Source: Agitococcus sp.
GTDB taxonomy: Bacteria > Pseudomonadota > Gammaproteobacteria > Pseudomonadales > Moraxellaceae
Length of the DNA: 64,000 nucleotides
Assembly: GCA_030646715.1 (NCBI GenBank)
Contig: JAUSLJ010000042.1
Span: 124,001 to 188,000, forward strand
Direction: 5' to 3'
A model generated the notes under the pieces. The model was given only the letters and a program-made list of their open reading frames with translations, had not been told where the DNA came from and ran no database searches. Every line of letters begins with the position of its first letter. The stretch's first letter is position 1. Below, piece after piece: positions 1-9,538 of the stretch. The translations under genes and the position numbers were made by a program.

Positions 1-449
1 TTAGCAATCAAGATTTACGCAAGGCGGGTTTAAAAGTCACTTTACCGCGTATCAAAATTCTTGAATTACTCGAAAATTCGCCCGTTCATCACATGAGTGC
101 TGAAGATGTTTATAAGGCACTTTTAGAGCAGGGTGAAGATGTGGGTTTGGCGACGGTGTATCGCGTGTTAACCCAGTTTGAAGCGGCGGGAATCGTTGAG
201 CGTCATCACTTTGAAGGTGGTCATTCGGTGTTTGAAATCAGTCAAGGAGAACACCACGACCATATCGTTTGTGTTGCCTGTGGCAAAGTCTTGGAATTCA
301 ATGATGAGTTGATTGAAGAGCAACAGCATAAAGTTGCTGAGTCACTCGGTTTTACCCTAACGGGGCACGCACTGCATTTGTATGGAATTTGTAGTAATGC
401 CGAATGCCAAGAGCGTACGAGTGGCCGTAAAGTCGGCATGATGAAATAG
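1..449 (+). CDS. fur: Ferric uptake regulator Fur (5' end cut by window edge)
   Basis: Fur is a dimeric, metal-dependent DNA-binding repressor that senses Fe(II) and controls iron uptake genes in the cytoplasm. The reading frame is open from base 3 (SNQDLRKAGLKVTLPRIKIL), which matches the usual Fur N-terminus, so only a few residues are missing; the ATG at 93 in the ORF track is internal. Visible features are the winged-helix segment with LATVYRVLTQFEAAGIV, the metal-site run HHDH, and two cysteine pairs (CVAC and CSNAEC) that form the structural zinc site in this family. The C-terminus ends normally. The order fur followed downstream by recN-grpE-dnaK resembles pseudomonads, although here extra genes lie in between. 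Identification is firm. Confidence 0.96.
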   Translation, partial: SNQDLRKAGLKVTLPRIKILELLENSPVHHMSAEDVYKALLEQGEDVGLATVYRVLTQFEAAGIVERHHFEGGHSVFEISQGEHHDHIVCVACGKVLEFNDELIEEQQHKVAESLGFTLTGHALHLYGICSNAECQERTSGRKVGMMK

Positions 450-550
450 TTGGCAAGACATCAATATACCTAAAGACTACGTACGCCCACAGCTTTTAGG
501 CTCAAAATGGCTCATTCTATCAGCACTTAAAATGGATGCAAAAAAAAGTC

Positions 551-1414
551 ATGGTCAGGCTCAAACTGTCTCTGGAATTGAATTACGAGATACAAGGACA
601 AGGTTCGGACTTTATCTTTAACATACATAATGCCCATACACATCATCAACGGGTGTCTGATGAGCATTTAGAGTTAAGCCAAAATATCGCCACAGACATT
701 TATACCGATCCTGCAACCGCAAATCGTTATCTCCGCATACACGCAGAAGCAGGGCACTTAAAGGTGCGTTATCAATCCACCGTTGATATTGACCATTATT
801 TTGCTGACCCTACACAGATTGCGGAAGTGTCCGTGGCGCAATTGCCTGCCCAAGCCTTGAGTTATATTTACCCGAGTCGTTACTGTCAGTCTGACCGCTT
901 ACATCGGCTGGCTATTCGTGAGTTTGGTCATTTATGGCAGGGTTACAGCCGTGTTAAAGCGATTCAAGATTGGGTGCAAAACCGCATTGTTTATACACCT
1001 AATACCTCGGACAGTAGTACGTCAGCCATTGATACGTTGATTGAGCAAGTCGGTGTTTGTCGAGATTATGCTCATTTAATGATTGCGTTGTGTAGAGCAG
1101 TCAATATTCCCGCGCGTTTTGTTACAGGCACAGATTACGGCGCGTATCCTGTGTGGGGGCCACCGAATTTTCATGCCTATGTTGAAGTCTATTTAGGCAA
1201 TCGGTGGTATATGTTTGACCCCACAGGTTCATCTATTCCGATGGGTTTTGTTCGTTTTGGTGTTGGACGCGATGCGGCAGATGTTCCCTTTGCCACCATT
1301 TTTGGTATGGTCAATGGTTCGCCACCGATGATTGATATTAACGCAGTGGTTGATGCGCAGCAGAATCTAGTATTGCCCTATCATTGCGTAGAAGCGATCT
1401 CGACTTCTGAGTAA
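551..1414 (+). CDS. Transglutaminase-like family protein
   Basis: This 287-residue protein has an N-terminal beta-rich domain typical of bacterial transglutaminase-like proteins followed by a papain-fold core. The predicted catalytic triad is visible as Cys170 (VGVCRDYAH), His208 (NFHAYVEV) and Asp223 (FDPTG). Family members are usually thought to be cysteine proteases or amidases acting on peptide or isopeptide bonds; the substrate cannot be told from sequence. No signal peptide is seen, suggesting a cytoplasmic enzyme. I chose the ATG at 551 because MVRLKLSLELNYEI aligns with the usual domain start; an ATG at 536 is also possible and neither has a clear ribosome binding site. It stands alone between fur and a convergent small gene. 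Confidence 0.85.
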   Translation: MVRLKLSLELNYEIQGQGSDFIFNIHNAHTHHQRVSDEHLELSQNIATDIYTDPATANRYLRIHAEAGHLKVRYQSTVDIDHYFADPTQIAEVSVAQLPAQALSYIYPSRYCQSDRLHRLAIREFGHLWQGYSRVKAIQDWVQNRIVYTPNTSDSSTSAIDTLIEQVGVCRDYAHLMIALCRAVNIPARFVTGTDYGAYPVWGPPNFHAYVEVYLGNRWYMFDPTGSSIPMGFVRFGVGRDAADVPFATIFGMVNGSPPMIDINAVVDAQQNLVLPYHCVEAISTSE

Positions 1415-1447
1415 GCTTTAATTAGATGCTGATGTTTAAGTTTGCCC

Positions 1448-1496
1448 CTCCGACTCCGCTCAGGGAGCGTTTTGCGTTGGCTGAGCGGAGTCGAAG
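1448..1496. repeat. 49-bp palindromic repeat, copy 1 of 2
   Basis: The arms read CTCCGACTCCGCTCAG and CTGAGCGGAGTCGAAG around a short GC-rich middle. The reverse complement of this element is nearly identical, base by base, to the one at 58122-58170 upstream of icmF. It sits just downstream of the transglutaminase-like gene and before a convergent gene, so it could act as a bidirectional terminator or be a REP-type dispersed element. Confidence 0.8.
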
Positions 1497-1516
1497 CCAT
1501 TTGGTAAAAGAGATTC

Positions 1517-1798
1517 CTAATCGCCAAAACGTTCATTAACGGCAGAAAACGTCCATGAAGCCAACGCCACCACCAACATGGTCGAAAACGCGCGCCACAT
1601 TAAATCATCTTGCACAATAAAATCCCAAATCGCCAAAATACTCAGTACCGTACAAATCAACAAGCTGATTGAGACTAAGGTAAAAGAAATGGTCTTTACG
1701 ACGTGCGGATTAATAAAGCCTTTCGCTTTGGCTTTAGGCAGTTCAAACTCTGGCGTAAAGCTGACTTTATGGCTAGAGGACGAATCTTGATGTTCCAT
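1517..1798 (-). CDS. Small membrane protein, two predicted helices
   Basis: The ORF track extends this frame to 2014, but that would run deep into rarA. The ATG at 1798 gives a 93-residue protein (MEHQDSSSSHKVSF...) that leaves room for a divergent promoter before rarA at 1885. ATGs at 1810 and 1834 are alternatives. Two hydrophobic segments are visible, at about residues 35-60 and 70-86, with a polar N-terminus and a charged tail NERFGD. I do not recognise the family; the arrangement is that of a small inner-membrane protein of unknown role. It is transcribed divergently from rarA. Confidence 0.6.
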   Translation of the reverse strand: MEHQDSSSSHKVSFTPEFELPKAKAKGFINPHVVKTISFTLVSISLLICTVLSILAIWDFIVQDDLMWRAFSTMLVVALASWTFSAVNERFGD

Positions 1799-1884
1799 AG
1801 TGACCAGCATAGATAAAAGTGATGAGCCAATCATGCGCTGATTGCGGGTACTTGCCAAGACCCTACCGTGGCCAAGAGAATAGT

Positions 1885-3168
1885 ATGAAAACACAGTATC
1901 AACCCCTTGCCGAACGTATGCGCCCGCAAATAATTGACGAGGTTTTAGGCCAAGATCATTTATTGGGTGCAGGCGCACCGTTGCGGGTGTTGTTGGCGAA
2001 CGGGCAATGTCCATCCTTAGTCTTTTGGGGGCCTCCTGGTGTTGGCAAAACGACCATTGCCCGTTTGATTGCCAAGCAAGTTGATGCCCATTTTATTGCC
2101 CTTTCTGCGGTATTGGCGGGAGTGAAAGAGCTAAGAGAAGCCGTGGCACAGGCTCAGCAGCAGCGACAAGGGTTATTGGCGAGACGTACCATTTTATTTG
2201 TTGATGAAATTCATCGGTTTAATAAGTCGCAACAAGATGCTTTATTGCCCTTTGTCGAAGATGGCACGCTGACCTTAATTGGTGCGACTACCGAAAACCC
2301 TTCATTTGAATTAAATTCGGCATTGCTGTCGCGCTTGCGGGTGATGGTGTTGAAGTCCTTAACGACAGAAATGATTATTTCTTTACTGCAACGGGCGTTA
2401 AGCGATCAAGTGCGTGGTTTAGGCACGGAAGCAACGGCTTTGCCAGCACATTGGTTGCAGCGTTTGGCAGAAACTGCCGATGGTGATGCGCGTAAATCTT
2501 TAGTGTTACTAGAAACAGTATATGAGTTGGCACGAGCCGAAGGCACAACCGATGATGAAGTCTTAGTCCGATTTTTGGGCAAAGGTTTGCGTCGTTTTGA
2601 TAAAGGTGGCGAGCAGTTTTATGACCAAATTTCGGCCTTACATAAATCTGTGCGTGGCTCGAATCCCGATGCGGCCTTGTATTGGTTTGCTCGAATGCTG
2701 GATGGTGGCGCGGACGGCAATTATGTAGCACGACGTATTGTGCGTATGGCGGTGGAAGATGTCGGTGTCGCTGATCCACGAGCCTTACAAGTGAGCATGG
2801 AAGCATGGCAAGCCTATGAGCGTTTAGGTAGTCCTGAAGGCGATTTAGCACTGGCCAATGCCGTGGTGTATTTGGCCTGTTGCTCCAAAAGTAATTCGGT
2901 TTATACGGCGTTGAAAGCGGTGAAACAAACCATTGAGCAAACAGGAAGCTTAGAGGTGCCGATGCACCTACGCAATGCGCCGACCAAACTGATGAAAGAG
3001 ATTGGCTATGGTGAAGGTTATCGTTATGACCACGACGAAATTAACGCCCATGCTCAGGGACAACAATTTTTACCAGATAGATTAAAAGATAAATTGTTTT
3101 ATCAGCCTACGGAACGCGGTTTAGAGGCGAAAATTGCCGAAAGATTGCGCGGCTTGCGAGCAAAATAA
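1885..3168 (+). CDS. rarA: Replication-associated recombination protein A (RarA/MgsA)
   Basis: RarA is an AAA+ ATPase of the clamp-loader/RuvB-like class that acts at stalled replication forks. The 427-residue protein shows Walker A (GPPGVGKTT, residues 49-57), Walker B (LFVDEIHRFNKSQQD), sensor 1 (GATTENPSFELNSALLSR, which includes the arginine finger region) and the C-terminal tetramerisation segment with HLRNAPTKLMKEIGYG. The ATG at 1885 is preferred to the ORF-track start at 1819 because MKTQYQPLAERMRP matches the conserved N-terminus and AAGAGA lies just upstream. Length is normal for the family. In many gammaproteobacteria rarA follows lolA; here that neighbour is absent. Confidence 0.95.
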   Translation: MKTQYQPLAERMRPQIIDEVLGQDHLLGAGAPLRVLLANGQCPSLVFWGPPGVGKTTIARLIAKQVDAHFIALSAVLAGVKELREAVAQAQQQRQGLLARRTILFVDEIHRFNKSQQDALLPFVEDGTLTLIGATTENPSFELNSALLSRLRVMVLKSLTTEMIISLLQRALSDQVRGLGTEATALPAHWLQRLAETADGDARKSLVLLETVYELARAEGTTDDEVLVRFLGKGLRRFDKGGEQFYDQISALHKSVRGSNPDAALYWFARMLDGGADGNYVARRIVRMAVEDVGVADPRALQVSMEAWQAYERLGSPEGDLALANAVVYLACCSKSNSVYTALKAVKQTIEQTGSLEVPMHLRNAPTKLMKEIGYGEGYRYDHDEINAHAQGQQFLPDRLKDKLFYQPTERGLEAKIAERLRGLRAK

Positions 3169-3265
3169 GCGATGACAGCGGAAGCTTGAATTAAAGTTTT
3201 AGTGTTACATTGATTTTATACGCTTTTTATTACACTCTCGGCGTAGAGTTATTGAGACTGACGGC

Positions 3266-4012
3266 ATGATTACAACAACTACTTTGGATTTGCCCCATTG
3301 CCAGCAGCAAACATTTCTACCTGCTTTTTGGCGTTTAGGCCAATTAAATAATGGCTTGCCGTTGTTGTGGCCAATGACCTATCAGCAAGCGATGATTGTT
3401 GAATGTAATGCTAAGTCCCATCTCGAAGCCTATCGCCTTGTTGAAAATTGTGTTTTGGCGCTATTGTTACAGTCACCCGCGCATTTATTGCAGGTGACGG
3501 TTTATGAACACTCTTTGCGTTCTTCTTTTCCTGCCTTAAAACAGACGGACAAAATCACCCGCATTACTTATAAAAAACAACTAAAAGACTATGTAGGCGA
3601 GTTGCAACAAATAGCTCATCAACGTCAGGCTTTACTCGCTGAATTAAAACTCGCGTCATGGTATGAATATCTTGCCATTAATCGGGATGCAGAACCCTTT
3701 AACGTTTTAGTATTAAGTCAGGTATGGCCAGATATTGAGCTGTTAGTTGAGTTGGCGGATCTATGTCAATATGGTGTGCGGCTGGGAATCTTGCCGATAT
3801 TGATTCTGTCCTCTCGTTACTTTCCCAAAATACCGCATGACGAATGGCAAATAAATATAAGCGGTGCGGTCGAAGAAATGATCGAAAATAGTTTGCGCGT
3901 AGTGGTACATAGAGATGCCCGTTTAGAAGTCAAACATCAACAATTACAAGACATGGCGGCGTTGTATCAGTTTTTTAACCCGAGCGTCGATCTTTACTCA
4001 CCAGTCAATTAA
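3266..4012 (+). CDS. Unknown protein, possibly a degenerate FtsK-like domain
   Basis: This 248-residue protein is not recognised with confidence. The stretch LPLLWPMTYQQAMIVEC followed by ENCVLALLLQSPAHLLQVTV resembles the part of FtsK/SpoIIIE-type ATPases where a helix bundle leads into a strand read as 'P..L.V.v.D', and NVLVLSQVWPDIELLVELA is placed like a Walker B strand, but no Walker A loop is present. This is inference from pattern only. It probably forms an operon with the DUF1566 gene 24 bases downstream, and a promoter may lie in the AT-rich stretch 3180-3260. No signal peptide or membrane helix is evident. Its role is unknown. Confidence 0.6.
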   Translation: MITTTTLDLPHCQQQTFLPAFWRLGQLNNGLPLLWPMTYQQAMIVECNAKSHLEAYRLVENCVLALLLQSPAHLLQVTVYEHSLRSSFPALKQTDKITRITYKKQLKDYVGELQQIAHQRQALLAELKLASWYEYLAINRDAEPFNVLVLSQVWPDIELLVELADLCQYGVRLGILPILILSSRYFPKIPHDEWQINISGAVEEMIENSLRVVVHRDARLEVKHQQLQDMAALYQFFNPSVDLYSPVN

Positions 4013-4036
4013 TACGTTTTTAAATTGAGTCACAAT

Positions 4037-5095
4037 ATGCCTAACACCATTACGACCCATGATTTTACGTTGTATTTACACGATTTATTAGTCGCTAAAG
4101 CACAACAACAATTAGAACCTGTGCGTTTGTTATTTGCAGAATATCAAGGGGTGTTGACCAATTTTCCTCATCTGCAATCGGAAGTAGATAAATTGCTTCA
4201 GCCCTATACAGGGCGCGATTATTTACAGTTGGAACAAGCGCTGAGACAGGGCTTACAAGCACTAGAAAAATTAATGACCGCTTTGGTGAAGGCTCATGAT
4301 GAACAGGGTTTTAGCGTCATTGAAGTGGATGATATTACTTCTTTGGCAGAATTGCTGAATACGCGCTTAGCGAATCAAGTTTTACAAAAAACCATTACCG
4401 CCAAACGTAGAGAGCAGATGCGTACGGCTAAACAGCCAACAGCCACGCCATTTAGCCAAGAGCTGCCCATTGAGCAGGAAAATCATCAGGAGTTAATTGC
4501 TGCCAAAAAACGCAAGTCATTAGAACAACTCAGTATTGCAACAACGGCATCAGACATTGAAGCAAAACGTTTATCCAGTGCTGAGGGGCGGTTTGTTGGT
4601 TGGCAAAAAATAGGTAAAAAAGGTGAGGTATTAGCACCGACGAGTAGCCATTGGGCGGCGGTAATTGAAAAGCAAGCTCAATTGATGTGGGCAATTAATT
4701 GGCAACTCAGTGATCACTTTCCGAATTGTGGTGAGTTGACTTGGTTTAACCCCAATTCTGAAACGAATGGTGGCGATGCAGGTCATAAAAATGAAGGTAA
4801 AAACACCGATGCGTGGTTAGCGCACGTCAATAAAAAGGGTTGGTGTGGTTTTCACGATTGGCGTTTGCCGACGTTGGTGGAGTTGAAAAACCTGCTCACC
4901 AATGAGATTTCACAGTATTACCATATTCGTGAAGATATTTTTTCGGACATGCAAAGTTTGGGTAGTCGTTTTTGGACATCGACGGTGGATACAGCGAGTA
5001 AAGACTATGCGTGGGCGATGTATTTTGGTTATGGCCATGATGGTTTAGCGCATAAAAGTTATACCTTGAATGTGCGTTTAGTGCGTTCGGTTTGA
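4037..5095 (+). CDS. Coiled-coil protein with C-terminal DUF1566 (Lcl-like) domain
   Basis: The C-terminal part, from about residue 190, carries the DUF1566 signature: WAAVIEKQAQLMWA, a Trp/Gly-rich centre, GFHDWRLPTLVELKNLL, FWTST and a final YTLNVRLVRSV. DUF1566 has a C-type-lectin-like fold and occurs in secreted or surface proteins and in modular proteins of unknown function. The first 170 residues are helical with heptad-like stretches and many Gln/Leu. No signal peptide is seen, which is unusual for a surface role. The ORF track begins at a TTG (4025); I prefer the ATG at 4037. It lies right after the FtsK-like gene and is probably co-transcribed with it. Function unknown. Confidence 0.75.
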   Translation: MPNTITTHDFTLYLHDLLVAKAQQQLEPVRLLFAEYQGVLTNFPHLQSEVDKLLQPYTGRDYLQLEQALRQGLQALEKLMTALVKAHDEQGFSVIEVDDITSLAELLNTRLANQVLQKTITAKRREQMRTAKQPTATPFSQELPIEQENHQELIAAKKRKSLEQLSIATTASDIEAKRLSSAEGRFVGWQKIGKKGEVLAPTSSHWAAVIEKQAQLMWAINWQLSDHFPNCGELTWFNPNSETNGGDAGHKNEGKNTDAWLAHVNKKGWCGFHDWRLPTLVELKNLLTNEISQYYHIREDIFSDMQSLGSRFWTSTVDTASKDYAWAMYFGYGHDGLAHKSYTLNVRLVRSV

Positions 5096-5099
5096 GATA

Positions 5100-6749
5100 T
5101 TAAACCAACATACTCGCCGCGTGCATCAACGTCTCTTGAGTAATGGTCACTCCACCTGACATGCGCGCGATTTCTTGAATCCGTTGTTCGTGGCTTAAAC
5201 TCACTACGCGACTCAAAGTTTTATCACCACTGTTATATTTTTCGACTTGCCAATGTTGATGGCCTTTAGCGGCTACTTGAGGTTGATGGGTAATACATAA
5301 AATCTGCGCTCTTTCGCCCAATTTGCGTAGTAAATTACCCACCACTTCGGCTGTTCCGCCGCTAATACCGACATCCACCTCATCAAATACCAACACGGGT
5401 ACATCGCTGTGTTGCGCTTGAATCACTTGAACCGCCAAAGAAAAGCGCGACAACTCACCACCTGAAGCAATTTTAGCCAGTGGTTGCGGTGTTTGGCCTA
5501 AGTTGGCACTGAACAATAGCTCCATATCATCTAGGCCGTAGCTACTGGGTTTGGCTAAAGGCGTAAAAACATATTCGGTTTGCGTGTCTGGCATACTCAA
5601 ATCACGCAGATGCTGAGCAATGGCGGCGGCTAGTGTAGGAGCAATTTGTTGCCGTTGTTGGCGTAGGGTTGCGGCACTGCTCATGTAATCAGTTTTACTT
5701 TCGACAACGGCTTGTTGTAATGCCTCGGTGTCTTGCGAGTGTTGGCATTGGGCGAGTTCTTGTTTTAATTGCGTCTGTAAATGGGGTAGTTCTGCGGCTA
5801 AGACTTTATGTTTACGCGCCAAACGTTGTGCTTCACCAATTTTATGTTCTAAATCGGCCAAGCGGGCTGGGTCTAATTCTTGGTTATCCAAAAAATGACT
5901 CAATTCGCGGCTACTTTCTTTAATCTCAATGAGTGCCGAGTTTAAGCTGCCACAAATATCGCGCAAGCTATCAGACCGAGAAGCATGGGCTTCTAAGCTG
6001 CGTAAGGCTTGCTGTAATTGCCGACTCATCGGGCTGTCGCCTTCGTTTAATAAACCCAAGGCGTGTTGGCTGTCGTGCATTAGCGCTTCAAAGTTGGCGA
6101 GGCGGTCGTATTCTTGTTCGAGCGTTTCATACTCGCCTGTTTTTAAAGCGAGTTTTTCGAGTTCTTCTAATTGACTGCTTAGTAATTCCAAACGTGCTTG
6201 TTGTGTTGCTTGATTAGCAAGGCTGTCGCGTAAGGCTTGTTGGCATTGTTGCCAAGTATGATAGTGAGCCGCGACTTCAAGGGCTAAAGGCTGTAATGCG
6301 CCGACATTATCAATCAATTGACGGTGACTGTCTTTTTTTAGCAGACTTTGATGGGCGTGTTGGCTATGAATACTAATCAATAATTCGCCTAATGAGCGTA
6401 ACTCTCCCAAAGAAACGGGACTGCCGTTAATCCATGCTTTGGAGCGACCTTCTTTGTGAATCACTCGTCTTAAGCTGCAATCTTGGCTGTCATCTAAATC
6501 GCGCTCGTCTAACCATTCTTTGGCGGCTTGATGGCGACTAATATCAAACATCGCTACTAATTCGGCTTTGTCTGCGCCATGACGGACGACTTGCGCATCG
6601 GCTTTATCTCCCAAGCATAAGCCCAAAGCGTCCAAGATGATGGATTTCCCCGCACCTGTTTCGCCTGTAATGACGGTAAAGCCACGAGCAATATCCAATT
6701 CCATCGTTTCGACTAAGGTAAATTGGCTGATTTTAAGCAGGGTAAGCAT
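5100..6749 (-). CDS. recN: DNA repair protein RecN
   Basis: RecN is an SMC-like ATPase that helps repair double-strand breaks. The 549-residue protein has Walker A near the N-terminus (GETGAGKS, residues 29-36), long coiled-coil arms in the middle, the ABC signature ASGGELSR, Walker B VLVFDEVDVGISG and the switch histidine in LCITHQPQVAA. Length is typical. The ATG at 6749 begins MLTLLKISQF, matching the family. It converges on the DUF1566 gene with a 4-base gap and is divergent from grpE. No canonical LexA box (CTGT-N8-ACAG) is visible upstream, so SOS control is not supported by sequence. Confidence 0.96.
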   Translation of the reverse strand: MLTLLKISQFTLVETMELDIARGFTVITGETGAGKSIILDALGLCLGDKADAQVVRHGADKAELVAMFDISRHQAAKEWLDERDLDDSQDCSLRRVIHKEGRSKAWINGSPVSLGELRSLGELLISIHSQHAHQSLLKKDSHRQLIDNVGALQPLALEVAAHYHTWQQCQQALRDSLANQATQQARLELLSSQLEELEKLALKTGEYETLEQEYDRLANFEALMHDSQHALGLLNEGDSPMSRQLQQALRSLEAHASRSDSLRDICGSLNSALIEIKESSRELSHFLDNQELDPARLADLEHKIGEAQRLARKHKVLAAELPHLQTQLKQELAQCQHSQDTEALQQAVVESKTDYMSSAATLRQQRQQIAPTLAAAIAQHLRDLSMPDTQTEYVFTPLAKPSSYGLDDMELLFSANLGQTPQPLAKIASGGELSRFSLAVQVIQAQHSDVPVLVFDEVDVGISGGTAEVVGNLLRKLGERAQILCITHQPQVAAKGHQHWQVEKYNSGDKTLSRVVSLSHEQRIQEIARMSGGVTITQETLMHAASMLV

Positions 6750-6830
6750 AGTAAAAGTTCATCTGTGAATCAGTGATAAGAGCCTGCGCGATAATAACCT
6801 GACTTTTTGTTGTGGTAATAGCGTAAATGT

Positions 6831-6859
6831 CTTGAATATCGTTACTTTAACCCCATAAA
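6831..6859 (+). promoter_or_regulatory. Sigma-32 (heat-shock) promoter for grpE-dnaK
   Basis: CTTGAA at 6831-6836 is followed after 14 bases by CCCCATAAA at 6851-6859. Both boxes match the sigma-32 consensus (CTTGAA / CCCCAT-T) and the spacing is in the accepted range. Transcription would begin near 6866, about 65 bases before the grpE ATG. Confidence 0.85.
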
Positions 6860-6930
6860 TCCCCCATCTTTTGACGGGTGGCACGTATTTTCAGGTCACC
6901 CATTTTGATGCCTCAGGGGAGAATCACATC

Positions 6931-7479
6931 ATGTCCGAACAGAAAACCGCAGAAAGCGCGCAAATTGACGCAGAAACTGAACAAGAACTGCAAGAATTTT
7001 TAGAAGTCACGGAAACGGAAGTGGAAGTGTTGAACGCGCGTGTTGCCGAATTAGAAGCGCAACTCAAAGATACCCAATTACGTAGCCAAGCCGAAGTCCG
7101 CAATATTCAAATGCGTGCTGACCGTGAAGTCAGTAACGCGCATAAATTTGCCTTAGAAAAGTTCGCAGGCGGTTTGTTAGAAGTCGTTGATAATTTAGAG
7201 CGTGCGATGTCAGTCGCTAACCCGCAAGACGAAACGCTAAAAAGTTTGATTGAAGGTCTGCAACTGACACATAAAGTGTTTGCAGACACCTTGAAAAAAT
7301 TTGGCGTTGAAGCTGTTGACCCCACAGGCCAGCCGTTTAACGCGGAACTTCATCAAGCGGTTGCCACCCAGCCCGCCAGTGAAGCCAATCCTGCGAACAC
7401 GGTGATTACTGCCTTCCAAAAAGGCTACACCTTGTCAGGCCGTTTGTTACGTCCTGCAATGGTCGTTGTGGCTCAGTAA
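6931..7479 (+). CDS. grpE: Nucleotide exchange factor GrpE
   Basis: GrpE is the DnaK co-chaperone that releases ADP from DnaK. The 182-residue protein has the long N-terminal coiled coil (many Glu/Gln/Leu) and the C-terminal beta-wing with FNAELHQAVATQPA and PAMVVVAQ. The ORF track starts at 6871, but the ATG at 6931 has a strong ribosome binding site (AGGGGA) and gives the normal acidic N-terminus MSEQKTAES. It is the first gene of the heat-shock block and sits behind the sigma-32 promoter. Confidence 0.96.
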   Translation: MSEQKTAESAQIDAETEQELQEFLEVTETEVEVLNARVAELEAQLKDTQLRSQAEVRNIQMRADREVSNAHKFALEKFAGGLLEVVDNLERAMSVANPQDETLKSLIEGLQLTHKVFADTLKKFGVEAVDPTGQPFNAELHQAVATQPASEANPANTVITAFQKGYTLSGRLLRPAMVVVAQ

Positions 7480-7488
7480 TGATTATGT

Positions 7489-7510
7489 CCTCTCTTGTCT
7501 AAAGGAGAGG
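7489..7510. repeat. Short GC-rich hairpin between grpE and dnaK
   Basis: CCTCTC pairs with GAGAGG around a short loop. There is no T-run after it, so it is more likely a processing or attenuation hairpin, or a degenerate member of the dispersed GGGAGAGGG-type repeat, than a terminator. Confidence 0.55.
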
Positions 7511-7611
7511 GTAGAGAAATATGACGATATTGCGCGAAAAAAGACCTTGAAAAAACTACGGTCATCGCCATATCAGTGACATACAAAGTTAACCCAATTT
7601 GGAGCAATATC

Positions 7612-9519
7612 ATGGGTAGAATTATCGGAATCGATTTAGGCACAACTAACTCTTGCGTAGCTGTGATGGAAGGCGACAAAGTTAAAGTCATCGACAACGC
7701 TGAAGGCGCACGTACCACGCCATCTATCGTTGCGTATGCCGAAAACAATGAAATTTTAGTGGGCGCAGGCGCAAAACGCCAAGCAGTAACCAATCCTAAA
7801 AACACCTTATTTGCTGTGAAGCGTTTGATTGGTCGTAAGTTTAAAGATGATGTCGTGCAAAAAGACATCAGCATGGTGCCTTACGAAATCGTTGGTGCAG
7901 ATAATGGCGACGCATGGGTATCGGTACGTGGCAACCGTATGGCGCCTCCGCAAATTTCGGCGGAAGTGTTAAAGAAAATGAAAAAGACCGCCGAAGATTA
8001 CTTAGGCGAGCCAGTGACAGAAGCGGTTATTACTGTTCCTGCGTACTTCAATGACTCACAACGTCAAGCGACTAAAGACGCGGGTCGTATTGCGGGCTTA
8101 GACGTTAAACGTATCATTAACGAACCCACCGCAGCGGCGTTGGCGTTTGGTATGGACAAAAAAGAAGGCGACCGCAAAATCGCAGTTTATGACTTGGGTG
8201 GTGGTACTTTCGATATCTCCATCATCGACATCGCCGATGTTGATGGCGAACAATCCTTTGAAGTATTAGCCACTAACGGCGACACTTTCTTAGGTGGTGA
8301 AGATTTCGATATGTTGTTAATCGACTATCTTGCCGATGAGTTCAAAAAAGAGCAAAGCATCAACTTGAAGGGTGATCCTTTAGCGATGCAACGTCTGAAA
8401 GAAGCGGCTGAAAAAGCAAAAATCGAGTTGTCCTCTGCTCAACAAACAGACGTGAACTTACCGTACATCACGGCTGACAACACTGGCCCTAAACACTTAA
8501 ACATCAAAGTGACTCGCGCCAAGTTAGAGTCCTTGGTAGAAGATTTAGTGGCTCGCACGATTGCACCATGCAAAATTGCGTTGAAAGATGCAGGCTTGAG
8601 TGTTGACCAAATTGGCGACGTGATTTTGGTCGGTGGCCAAACTCGTATGCCGTTAGTGCAACAAAAAGTGAAAGAATTCTTCGGTAAAGAGCCACGTAAA
8701 GACGTGAATCCTGATGAAGCCGTTGCTGCGGGTGCTGCGATTCAAGGTTCTGTATTATCGGGCGACCGTACCGACGTCTTGTTGTTAGACGTTACGCCGT
8801 TAACACTCGGTATTGAAACCATGGGCGGAGTGATGACCGCGTTGATCGAGAAAAACTCGACGATTCCGACGAAGAAATCGCAAGTATTCTCGACTGCCGA
8901 TGACAACCAAACAGCGGTAACGATTCAGGTATTCCAAGGTGAGCGCAAAATCGCTCAGCAAAACAAAATGTTAGGTCGTTTTGATTTGGCAGATATTCCA
9001 CCAGCACCACGTGGAATGCCACAAATTGAAGTGACTTTCGACATCAATGCGGATGGTATTTTGAATGTCTCGGCGAAAGACAAAGGCACAGGTAAAGCGC
9101 AAAGCATCGTCATTAAAGCCAACTCTGGTTTAAGTGAAGATGAAATCCAACAAATGGTGCGTGATGCTGAAGCGAATGCCGAAGAAGACAAAAAATTCGG
9201 TGAATTAGTCGATGCACGTAATCAAGCCGATAACTTGGTTCATGCCACACGTAAAACCTTGAAAGACTTAGGCGACAAAGCAACGGATGCCGAAAAAGCG
9301 TCTATCGAAGCGGCATTGTCTGAGTTAGAAGAAGCGATGAAAGGTAACGACAAAGATGCCATCACCGCTAAAACCGAAGCCTTGAGTGCGGCCTCTTTAC
9401 CGTTGATGCAAAAGCTATACGCTGACCAACAAGGTGCAGAAGGCGCAGCGCAACAAGCTGGCGGCAACAACAAAGCCGATGATGGCGTTGTTGATGCAGA
9501 GTTTGAAGAAGTTAAATAA
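7612..9519 (+). CDS. dnaK: Molecular chaperone DnaK (Hsp70)
   Basis: DnaK is the cytoplasmic Hsp70 that binds unfolded polypeptides in an ATP-dependent cycle with DnaJ and GrpE. The 635-residue protein begins [15 protein letters not shown] and shows the phosphate loops IDLGTTNS and YDLGGGTFD, the third actin-fold motif [11 protein letters not shown], the linker [14 protein letters not shown], and the C-terminal lid ending EFEEVK. The ORF-track start (7576) is upstream of the true ATG at 7612, which has a GGAGC ribosome binding site. It is probably co-transcribed with grpE, 132 bases upstream. Confidence 0.98.
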   Translation: MGRIIGIDLGTTNSCVAVMEGDKVKVIDNAEGARTTPSIVAYAENNEILVGAGAKRQAVTNPKNTLFAVKRLIGRKFKDDVVQKDISMVPYEIVGADNGDAWVSVRGNRMAPPQISAEVLKKMKKTAEDYLGEPVTEAVITVPAYFNDSQRQATKDAGRIAGLDVKRIINEPTAAALAFGMDKKEGDRKIAVYDLGGGTFDISIIDIADVDGEQSFEVLATNGDTFLGGEDFDMLLIDYLADEFKKEQSINLKGDPLAMQRLKEAAEKAKIELSSAQQTDVNLPYITADNTGPKHLNIKVTRAKLESLVEDLVARTIAPCKIALKDAGLSVDQIGDVILVGGQTRMPLVQQKVKEFFGKEPRKDVNPDEAVAAGAAIQGSVLSGDRTDVLLLDVTPLTLGIETMGGVMTALIEKNSTIPTKKSQVFSTADDNQTAVTIQVFQGERKIAQQNKMLGRFDLADIPPAPRGMPQIEVTFDINADGILNVSAKDKGTGKAQSIVIKANSGLSEDEIQQMVRDAEANAEEDKKFGELVDARNQADNLVHATRKTLKDLGDKATDAEKASIEAALSELEEAMKGNDKDAITAKTEALSAASLPLMQKLYADQQGAEGAAQQAGGNNKADDGVVDAEFEEVK

Positions 9520-9538
9520 GCGAAAATGAGCACTGTTG

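Noticed and set aside
2375-2851. 158-codon minus-strand ORF
   Set aside because: Antisense to rarA, with a His/Arg-rich translation typical of shadow frames.
6750-6830. LexA box in front of recN
   Set aside because: Only CTG-N5-CAG-type spacing is seen (CTGATTCACAG); the usual CTGT-N8-ACAG is absent.
7473-7874. 133-codon minus-strand ORF across the grpE-dnaK gap
   Set aside because: Mostly antisense to dnaK; no ribosome binding site.
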